Origin: Rhodocyclaceae bacterium
GTDB lineage: Bacteria > Pseudomonadota > Gammaproteobacteria > Burkholderiales > Rhodocyclaceae
Assembly: GCA_025361105.1 (NCBI GenBank)
Contig: JANYAW010000260.1
Span: forward strand, 1-14,174
Length of the DNA stretch: 14,174 bases
Reading direction: 5' to 3'
Below, one piece after another: positions 1-6,194 of the stretch. The notes beneath the pieces are model-generated. The model saw only the letters and a program-made list of their open reading frames with translations, did not search any database and was not told the origin of the DNA. Position numbers and translations under genes: made by a program. Numbering within the stretch: position 1 is the stretch's first letter; each line of letters starts with the position of its first letter.

Positions 1-1077
1 TTCTTTCAGTGCGCGCCACGGATTGGGCAGTTCATCCTTGGGAATTCCGCGCAATCCTTTCGCGCCGGCTTCCAGATGCACCATCCAGAAGGCGGTGAAG
101 TAATACAACAGCGCCGGAATGATGGCGGCTTTAACGATTTCCGAATAGGGAACGTTGAGGGTCTCGGCCATGATGAAAGCTACTGCGCCCATCACCGGTG
201 GCATGATTTGTCCGCCCATGCTGGCGGTGGCTTCGACCGCACCGGCGAACACCGGCGAGTAGCCATAGCGCATCATCAGCGGGATAGTAAATTGGCCGAC
301 GGTGAGCACATTTGCTACCCCCGAGCCGGAAATCGTGCCCATCAAGCCCGAAGAAATCACCGCGACTTTAGCCGGGCCACCTTGCGTGTGACCGACCAAG
401 CCGAGCGCCACGGCGTTGAACAAGCGAATCATTCCGGCGTGTTCCAAAAACGCACCGAACAAAATGAACAGAAAAATATAGGTTGCCGAAACAAAAGTTG
501 GCACGCCGAAAATACCTTCTGTGGACAGGAACAACGTGTCGATTATTTGCGCGTAGTCGTAACCGCGATGCGCTATGAAGTTCGGTAGGTGTTGGCCCCA
601 CAGCCCGTAGGCCAGAAATACTGCGCACATCACCGGTAACGCCCAACCCATCACGCGGCGCGTCGCTTCAAAAACCAGCACGACAAAAACTGTGCCGACA
701 GCGATGTCGATTTTTGACGGATCACCAGAGCGTTGAATCAACTCAGCCTGATACACCCAGTGATACAAAGCCAAGCCTAGCGCCAGTGCGGCCAACAAAA
801 CGTCGTACCACGGCACCCGCGTATTTTTGCGCGGATTCTTGGCGTGCTCCACCGCACGCGGGTAAAGCAGCAGCGTAATCGCTAGCAAAAATCCCACGTG
901 GAAACTGCGCGTGACCAGACTGGAGAGTGGCGCGTAAGCCGCGATGACCAACTGGAAAGTCGAAAACGCCAACGCCAGGGCGGTGACCAATGTCAGCCAG
1001 CGCCCGCCAAGCGATCGCGGCAAGCCGTGCTCGGTAACCTCGTCGGGTGTAATACCCTGAGTCGCGTGCTTGTTCAC
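1..1077 (-). CDS. TRAP transporter fused permease (DctQM type), N-terminal part
   Basis: Inner-membrane secondary transporter that imports an organic acid, delivered by a periplasmic binding protein, using an ion gradient. The frame is open from the start to the left edge (359 codons), so about half of a usual 650-700 residue fused permease is visible. The N-terminus has hydrophobic segments that I take as the small 4-TM (DctQ-like) part. The DctM-like part follows, with the family signature SSGLMGTISGSGVANV near residues 240-255 and the conserved stretch GGQIMPPVMGAVAFIMAE after it. The start is GTG at 1077; an in-frame TTG at 1080 is equally possible, and a TAA lies just upstream at 1089-1087. 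It starts only a few bases after the stop of the TAXI binding protein gene, so the two are surely co-transcribed and work together. The substrate cannot be read from the sequence. Confidence 0.93.
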   Translation of the reverse strand, partial: MNKHATQGITPDEVTEHGLPRSLGGRWLTLVTALALAFSTFQLVIAAYAPLSSLVTRSFHVGFLLAITLLLYPRAVEHAKNPRKNTRVPWYDVLLAALALGLALYHWVYQAELIQRSGDPSKIDIAVGTVFVVLVFEATRRVMGWALPVMCAVFLAYGLWGQHLPNFIAHRGYDYAQIIDTLFLSTEGIFGVPTFVSATYIFLFILFGAFLEHAGMIRLFNAVALGLVGHTQGGPAKVAVISSGLMGTISGSGVANVLTVGQFTIPLMMRYGYSPVFAGAVEATASMGGQIMPPVMGAVAFIMAETLNVPYSEIVKAAIIPALLYYFTAFWMVHLEAGAKGLRGIPKDELPNPWRALKE

Positions 1078-1082
1078 CAAAA

Positions 1083-2030
1083 TTACTTAATCAGCCCCGC
1101 TTCTTTGTAATACTTTTCTGCGCCAGGATGTAGCGGCACGGGTAGGCCTTTAGGGCCGTCCGCTTTGTTTATCGCTTTGGCCGTAGCATGCGCGGCGTAC
1201 AGCGTGTCGAGGTTTTCAAACATGCTCTTGGTCATCGCATAAACCGTTTCAATCGACACGCCTTCGTGCGTCACCAGAAAATTTTGCACCTTGATAGTTT
1301 GCACGTCACTGGTTTGGCCTTCGTAAGTTTTGGCCGGTATGACTGCGGCTTGATAAGCCGGGTCGCCGATCTTCGCGATAAGTTCCACCGGAATCGTGAC
1401 AATAGTAAGTTTCGTCGCAGTCGCTAAATCACGTAAGGCAGCGACACCCAATCCGGCGGAAATCAGCGTTGCATCCAGCTGGCGATTTTTCATCAGCTCG
1501 ACCGATTCGCCAAAGGGCAAATATTCCGTGCGGGCGAAATCGGCGTAGGACATTCCCGCTGCCTTGAAAATCGCGCGCGAGTTCAATTCCGTACCGCTCT
1601 TGGGAGCGCCAACCGAAACGCGTTTGCCTTTCAAGTCGGCCAGTGTCTTGATGCCCGAATCGGCGGAGGCAACAATCTGTATGTAATTCGGGTAAATACC
1701 GGCAATCGCACGCAGTTTTTTCAGCGGCGTTTTGAAGCCCGCTTCTTCGTCTCCCTTCCATGCGTCGGACAAAGCGTCACCCAGAGTAAACGCTACTTCG
1801 CCTTTGCCTGCTTGCAATAAATTCAAATTTTCCGCGCTGGCTTTGGTCGCCTGCACCGACACTTTCGCATCCGGCAAAGCCTTGCCATAAATCTGCGATA
1901 GCGCCACACCCATCGGGTAATACACGCCCGAAGTACCGCCAGTAAGGACGTTGATAAATTCGCCAGCGTGAGCACCCAGGCTGATGGATGCAACGCACAC
2001 CACAACAAGCAATCGACGCAAAGTTTTCAT
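1083..2030 (-). CDS. TAXI family TRAP transporter solute-binding protein
   Basis: Periplasmic substrate-binding subunit of a TRAP transporter. Length is 315 residues, normal for the family. Residues 1-22 form a signal peptide (Lys/Arg start, hydrophobic core, AHA before the likely cleavage site). The mature protein opens with the family motif VLTGGTSGVYYPMG, followed by the lobe motif SGIKTLADLKGKRVSVGAP and the SGTE stretch typical of TAXI proteins. The start is ATG at 2030 with a GAGGG ribosome-binding site about 6 bases upstream. The stop lies next to the start of the fused permease, its partner. Characterised TAXI proteins bind glutamate, 2-oxoglutarate or other organic acids, but the ligand here cannot be predicted. 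Confidence 0.95.
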   Translation of the reverse strand: MKTLRRLLVVVCVASISLGAHAGEFINVLTGGTSGVYYPMGVALSQIYGKALPDAKVSVQATKASAENLNLLQAGKGEVAFTLGDALSDAWKGDEEAGFKTPLKKLRAIAGIYPNYIQIVASADSGIKTLADLKGKRVSVGAPKSGTELNSRAIFKAAGMSYADFARTEYLPFGESVELMKNRQLDATLISAGLGVAALRDLATATKLTIVTIPVELIAKIGDPAYQAAVIPAKTYEGQTSDVQTIKVQNFLVTHEGVSIETVYAMTKSMFENLDTLYAAHATAKAINKADGPKGLPVPLHPGAEKYYKEAGLIK

Positions 2031-2064
2031 GAATGCCCTCTTTCGTTGTTATTGACGTTAAAGA

Positions 2065-3339
2065 TTACACGACTCCAGCGGAACGCAGGCGGACTATTGT
2101 TTGCGCATCGTAGCCCAGCTCGGCCAATACTGCGTCCGTGTGTTGCCCTAATTTCGGCGGCGCAGTGCGGTAGTTGACCGGTGTCGCCGATAAATTTATC
2201 GGGTTTGCTACCTGTGGCGCTTGACTGCCTGAATCATGCGGCATATCGAAGCGCAATCCGCTGTGTATGACCTGAGCATCGGTAAACACCGCAGCCAAAT
2301 CGTTGATCGGGCCGCAGGCGACGGCGGCAGATTCGAGCAGTACTATCCATTCGGCAGTGGTTTTCATTACCGTGGTTTGACGCAAAAGCGGAATCAATAC
2401 AGCGCGATGTTTTACGCGCGCACCATTGGTCGAAAATCGTGCGTCGGTTATCCATTCGCGACGCTCGGCGATTTCGCAAAAACGCGCGAATTGTCCGTCA
2501 TTGCCTATCGCTAAAAGCATGTCGCCGTCGGCAGTGGGGAAATCCTGATACGGCACGATATTAGGATGCCCATTGCCCAATCGGCCTGGCACTTTTCCAG
2601 TCACCAAATAATTCATCGCTTGATTGGCCAGACACGCAACTTGTACATCGAGCAATGCCAAATCAATATGCTGACCGTCGCGCGCGCGATAGCCACCCAA
2701 ATCGCGATGCGCCAAAGCTGACAGCACGGCAACCGTCGCGTACATGCCGCTGAGCACGTCGACCAAAGCCACGCCGACTTTCTGTGGTCCCGCACCTGCT
2801 TCGCCGTCGGCGCGCCCCGTCACGCTCATCATGCCGCCCATGCCCTGAATCAAAAAATCGTAACCGGCACGATCTGCATACGGCCCGTCTTGACCAAAAC
2901 CGGTGATGGAGCAATAGACCAATTTTGGATTGATTTTTTTCAAGCCCGCGTAATCGAGACCATAAGCTGCAAGGCCGCCGACTTTGAAATTCTCCAACAC
3001 CACATCGGACTGTGCAGCGAGCTGCCGCACAATGGCTTGCCCTTCGCGCTTGGTGATATCGACGGTGAGCGAGCGTTTGTTGCGGTTGGCACAAAGGAAA
3101 TATGCTGCATCTGCAGTGGGAGCGCCATTGCCATCGGCCAAATATGGTGGCCCCCAATGGCGGGTTTCATCGCCAACTTGTGGCCGCTCGATCTTGATCA
3201 CATCTGCACCGAGATCGCCGAGTAGTTGTGAAGCCCAAGGGCCCGCGAGAACGCGACTGAGATCTAAAATTTTGATATGTGACAGTGGACCAGTCGCTGC
3301 CTTCGACGACGGCGGCGAAGCTGGGGTTTCGTGAAGCAT
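2065..3339 (-). CDS. Class III CoA-transferase (CaiB/BaiF family)
   Basis: Cytosolic enzyme that moves CoA between carboxylic acids through an aspartyl-CoA thioester intermediate. The family core begins at LSHIKILDLSRVLAGPWASQ and continues with GADVIKIERP, the ENFKVGGL stretch and YDFLIQGMGGMMSVTG. The likely catalytic Asp is in VALVDVLSG (residue 194 from this start). The ATG at 3339 gives 424 residues, close to the usual size. A GTG at 3420 overlaps the proA stop (GTGA) and would add 27 residues (451 in all). That extension is encoded by a dispersed repeat and has no place in the family, so I prefer the ATG, although neither start has a strong ribosome-binding site. The TAXI gene follows 34 bases downstream; together they suggest uptake and CoA activation of one acid. 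The particular acid is unknown. Confidence 0.9.
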   Translation of the reverse strand: MLHETPASPPSSKAATGPLSHIKILDLSRVLAGPWASQLLGDLGADVIKIERPQVGDETRHWGPPYLADGNGAPTADAAYFLCANRNKRSLTVDITKREGQAIVRQLAAQSDVVLENFKVGGLAAYGLDYAGLKKINPKLVYCSITGFGQDGPYADRAGYDFLIQGMGGMMSVTGRADGEAGAGPQKVGVALVDVLSGMYATVAVLSALAHRDLGGYRARDGQHIDLALLDVQVACLANQAMNYLVTGKVPGRLGNGHPNIVPYQDFPTADGDMLLAIGNDGQFARFCEIAERREWITDARFSTNGARVKHRAVLIPLLRQTTVMKTTAEWIVLLESAAVACGPINDLAAVFTDAQVIHSGLRFDMPHDSGSQAPQVANPINLSATPVNYRTAPPKLGQHTDAVLAELGYDAQTIVRLRSAGVV

Positions 3340-3380
3340 TGCTTCGCGCCTGCGTAGCGGCTCGGCTGTACTAAGCTGAG
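3331..3380 (-). repeat. Two stem-loops at the proA/CoA-transferase junction
   Basis: Between the proA stop and the CoA-transferase core there are two inverted repeats. At 3333-3345, GAAGC and GCTTC flank a 3-base loop, and the stem extends by a G-U and a G-C pair to 3331-3347. At 3361-3380, a 7-base stem with one mismatch (CTCAGCT / AGCCGAG on the minus strand) encloses TAGTAC. The preferred ATG of the CoA-transferase (3339-3337) overlaps the loop of the first hairpin. With the repeat copy at 3387-3404 this looks like the body of a small REP-like element. The pairing is directly visible; folding or function is inference. Confidence 0.55.
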
Positions 3381-3386
3381 ACTCCA

Positions 3387-3404
3387 CACCAGCACCAACT
3401 GACG
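3387..3404 (-). repeat. Dispersed repeat, copy A (proA/CoA-transferase junction)
   Basis: On the minus strand this reads CGTCAGTTGGTGCTGGTG, identical over 18 bases to copy B inside leuS. Downstream on the minus strand it departs from the other copies and runs into the two stem-loops. Upstream, the bases TGAATTCG resemble the flank of copy C in uvrD. If the GTG at 3420 is used, it is read as SVGAG, the same frame as in LeuRS. Confidence 0.75.
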
Positions 3405-3416
3405 AATTCACAGCAT

Positions 3417-4673
3417 TCACTGCCGCACTTCACCATTGCCAAACACTATCCATTTTTGCGAGGTCAGCCCTTCCAATCCCACCGGTCCGCGCGCATGAAA
3501 TTTGTCGGTAGAAATTCCAATCTCGGCACCGAGGCCGAATTCAAATCCATCGGCGAAGCGTGTCGATGCATTGATCATCACACTCGCCGAATCTACCTCG
3601 CGCAAAAAGCGCATCGCATGCGAGTGATTTTCGGTGACGATGGTGTCAGTATGTTGCGAGGAATAATGATTGATATGGGCAATCGCTTCATCAATTCCGG
3701 CCACCACTTTGCACGAAATTATCGGTGCCAAATATTCTGTGGCGTAATCCTCGTCGGTCGCAGAGACAGCTAGTGGAAATAATCTTTGCGTCTCCGCACA
3801 GCCACGAATCTCCACACCTTTGGCATGCAACATCGCGCAAAGTTTTGGCAACTGCGCCGCCGCGACACCACCTGCAATCAACAAAGATTCTGCCGTGTTG
3901 CAGGTGCCATAACGCTGCGTTTTCGAGTTCTCCAAAATCGCCAGCGCCTTTGTTGCACCTGCCGAGTCATCGACATAAACATGGCAATTGCCATCCAAAT
4001 GTTTAATCACCGGCACGCGCGCGCCCGCACTGACGCGCGCGATTAAGCCCTTGCCACCGCGCGGCACGATGACATCAACAAACTCCGGCATCGCAATCAA
4101 ATAGCCCACCGCATCGCGATCCGTGGTGTTGATGACTTGCACCGCCGTTTCCGGCAAACCCGCCGCCACCAAACCTGCTTGCACGCATTTCGCAATCGCC
4201 TGATTGGCGCGCAAGGCTTCCTTACCGCCGCGCAAAATCGCCGCGTTACCCGATTTCAAGCACAGCGCCGCCGCGTCCGCTGTGACGTTGGGTCGCGCTT
4301 CATAAATAATGCCGACGACACCCAGTGGCACACGCATTTTTCCGACCTGAATTCCAGAAGGGCGAAATTTCAAATCCGACATTTCACCGACTGGATCAGG
4401 CAGCGTCGCAACCTGCTCCAAGCCCTGCGCCATTGCTTCAATACTCGCCGCAGAAAGCGTCAAACGATCCAGCATTGCGGCATCCAGCCCGTTCGTTTTG
4501 GCCTCGGAAACATCCTGCGCATTCGCCGACAAAATATCGTAGGCGCGCGCGCGAACCTCCTGCGCCATCGTCATCAGCGCATAATTTTTATCCGCCGTCG
4601 ACGCCCGCGCCATCGCCCGCGATGCGTCGCGCGCGGCCTGGCCGACTTGTTGCATATAGCGTTTCAATTCCAT
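3417..4673 (-). CDS. proA: Gamma-glutamyl phosphate reductase
   Basis: Catalyses the NADPH-dependent reduction of gamma-glutamyl phosphate to glutamate 5-semialdehyde, the second step of proline synthesis in the cytosol. The 418 residues match the family length. Visible family blocks are PLGVVGIIYEARPNVT (116-131), LKSGNAAILRGGKEA (139-153), the VIVPRGGKGLI loop (201-211), and the active-site region RYGTCNTAESLLI with catalytic Cys258. The C-terminal FGLGAEIGISTDKFHARGPVGLEGL block is also intact. The ATG at 4673 fits the family N-terminus; there is no strong ribosome-binding site. It follows holA after 92 bases, and its TGA overlaps a possible GTG start of the CoA-transferase. proB is not in the window. 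Confidence 0.98.
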   Translation of the reverse strand: MELKRYMQQVGQAARDASRAMARASTADKNYALMTMAQEVRARAYDILSANAQDVSEAKTNGLDAAMLDRLTLSAASIEAMAQGLEQVATLPDPVGEMSDLKFRPSGIQVGKMRVPLGVVGIIYEARPNVTADAAALCLKSGNAAILRGGKEALRANQAIAKCVQAGLVAAGLPETAVQVINTTDRDAVGYLIAMPEFVDVIVPRGGKGLIARVSAGARVPVIKHLDGNCHVYVDDSAGATKALAILENSKTQRYGTCNTAESLLIAGGVAAAQLPKLCAMLHAKGVEIRGCAETQRLFPLAVSATDEDYATEYLAPIISCKVVAGIDEAIAHINHYSSQHTDTIVTENHSHAMRFLREVDSASVMINASTRFADGFEFGLGAEIGISTDKFHARGPVGLEGLTSQKWIVFGNGEVRQ

Positions 4674-4765
4674 AGCGATGGCGATTTGGACGATGAATTA
4701 TTGAGCCGCCATTCTACCCATCGCGCCAGTAATCACCGCACGGTTGTCCTGTCTTGACGGTACCT

Positions 4766-5650
4766 TCAGTGTCGCGCTAAGCGCAATGCGAGTTGCAAAA
4801 ACTCATCCCATATATCGCCCTTGGCGATGCCCTTGACCATCCGGTCTATCTTCGCGGCATGAAGCAAGGCTGCACGTGCAGCGACGTTGCGCGCTTCGTT
4901 GGCTAGCGTCCATAGCACCAGTGGCATCGGCGCGCCCTCGGCTTTGAGGCCTTCCAATGTGCGGGCAGCGCGAGCAATGTCTTTGGCTTTGACAGCGTCG
5001 CGCAAATCGACCGTGTCGTAACGTGCGACATTAAGCACTGCGGCTTCGATTTGTGCCAAAGAAATTTCGCCGGTCGGATAAATCAGTCCGAGTTTTTGTA
5101 TCTCTTGATGTGCGGCGAGCAGATTGCCTTCGACATGTGCGGTGATGAATTCGAGTGCGTCGCGTGGCGCGGTTTGCTGTTGGCGCGATAGTCGTTCAGC
5201 AATCCAGTTGGGAAGGCGCGCGAGCGGCGGTGCGTTGCATTCGAGCGTGACTGCAGCGCTACTCAGGGCGATGAACCAGGCGGATTTTTGCTGCTTCCAA
5301 TCCATCTCGGGAAAACTAATCAGCGTAGTGATATCTGGATTGATTCGGCTTGCGTAGCGCTGTAGCGCATCGCCTCCGTCGCGACCCGGTTTGCCGGTGG
5401 GAACGCGCAAATCGATCATTTTACGATCACCAAACAAGGACAAATTTTCCGTTGCCGCGAACAATTCGTCCCAACGGAAACTTGGGCTGACGACCATCAC
5501 TTCACGTTCGACAAATCCCTGACGTTTGGCGGTGGCGCGAATCGCATCACCCGCTTCGATGACCAACAGCGGCTCATCGCCGTGCAAAAAATACAGCGGC
5601 GCGATTAGCTTTTGCAAATGCGCGGCAAGCTGCTCGGGGCGCAACTGCAT
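4766..5650 (-). CDS. holA: DNA polymerase III subunit delta, internally shortened
   Basis: Clamp-loader subunit that opens the beta sliding clamp. The AAA-like N-terminal region is recognisable (PLYFLHGDEPLLVIEAGDAIR, then the LSLFGDRKMIDLR clamp-contact stretch at about 69-81), as are the later blocks VEGNLLAAHQEIQKLGL and YDTVDLRDAVKAKD and the C-terminal AAKIDRMVKGIAKGDIWDE. It has 294 residues against about 340 in the family. The missing part is inside domain III: LWTLANEAR is followed almost at once by AALLHAAKIDR, where relatives carry about 45-50 more residues, and the frame is kept. A palindrome sits at the junction. The ATG at 5650 lies 3 bases after the lptE stop, so translation is probably coupled. 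Function may be retained, but the collar domain is reduced. Confidence 0.93.
   Translation of the reverse strand: MQLRPEQLAAHLQKLIAPLYFLHGDEPLLVIEAGDAIRATAKRQGFVEREVMVVSPSFRWDELFAATENLSLFGDRKMIDLRVPTGKPGRDGGDALQRYASRINPDITTLISFPEMDWKQQKSAWFIALSSAAVTLECNAPPLARLPNWIAERLSRQQQTAPRDALEFITAHVEGNLLAAHQEIQKLGLIYPTGEISLAQIEAAVLNVARYDTVDLRDAVKAKDIARAARTLEGLKAEGAPMPLVLWTLANEARNVAARAALLHAAKIDRMVKGIAKGDIWDEFLQLALRLARH
4869..4882. repeat. Perfect 14-base palindrome in holA
   Basis: GCTGCACGTGCAGC is its own reverse complement. It encodes part of VAARAALLH, exactly where the delta subunit lacks a segment present in relatives. It may mark a deletion end point; that link is inference. Confidence 0.6.
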
Positions 5651-5653
5651 GGT

Positions 5654-6172
5654 TTATTTTGTGGATGCAACCACAGGTTTGACGGCGGCGAGTCGGCGCA
5701 TCAATTGCATCACCAGGTCGTTTTGCATGTCGCGCCACAGCAAAACTTCTTCGGCCTCTTTGGCCAGCACCTGTTCGTCGTTGAAGGTTAGCTCGCGCTT
5801 CATGACGATGCGCGAAGTCGGGATGAGATCGGCACCGGTTTTGTCGGTCAGGCGAAAGCTAAACGTGCGCACCAATTCAAATTCACGAACGCGACCTGCC
5901 GCGCTGAGCGACAAGATATTTTTCTGCGGCGCATCGCTCAACACAATCAAATTCGCTTCGGCTTGCGCGCTCGTGGTAACTACCCGCGTGGCCGAACCGG
6001 CTTCGACATTGCGCCGAATTTGCGCGTATAGCTCGGTGCTGTCGGCCAGCGAAATGGACAGCGTGCTGAACGGCAAAGTGTAAGCACCGCGCAACTGAAA
6101 ACCGCAAGCGCCAAGTACGGTCGCGAGCAGAACTGCGCAGCAAATTTTCATAACCGGTGACAAGCGCGACAT
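5654..6172 (-). CDS. lptE: LPS-assembly lipoprotein LptE
   Basis: Outer-membrane lipoprotein that plugs and supports the LptD barrel, which inserts lipopolysaccharide in the outer leaflet. The protein has 172 residues. It opens with a lipoprotein signal peptide whose lipobox LGAC places the modified Cys at residue 23, followed by GFQLRGAYTLPF, the usual LptE start of the mature protein. The conserved ELVRTFSFRLTDKTG and the C-terminal EEVLLWRDMQNDLVMQLMRRLAA helix are present. The ATG at 6172 was chosen because AAAGGG lies 6 bases upstream; a TTG at 6205 is in frame but would overlap leuS and add 11 residues before the signal peptide. It lies between leuS (22-base gap) and holA (3-base gap), the usual betaproteobacterial arrangement. 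Confidence 0.95.
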   Translation of the reverse strand: MSRLSPVMKICCAVLLATVLGACGFQLRGAYTLPFSTLSISLADSTELYAQIRRNVEAGSATRVVTTSAQAEANLIVLSDAPQKNILSLSAAGRVREFELVRTFSFRLTDKTGADLIPTSRIVMKRELTFNDEQVLAKEAEEVLLWRDMQNDLVMQLMRRLAAVKPVVASTK

Positions 6173-6194
6173 GGACAACCCTTTCGCAAACGGT

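Noticed and set aside
76..588. A 170-codon plus-strand open frame near the left edge
   Set aside because: The minus strand here encodes the TRAP permease signature, with a continuous frame to the edge, so this is a shadow.
4137..4757. A 206-codon plus-strand open frame over proA
   Set aside because: It is Arg/His-rich, lies antisense to conserved proA motifs and resembles no protein; it arises from codon bias.
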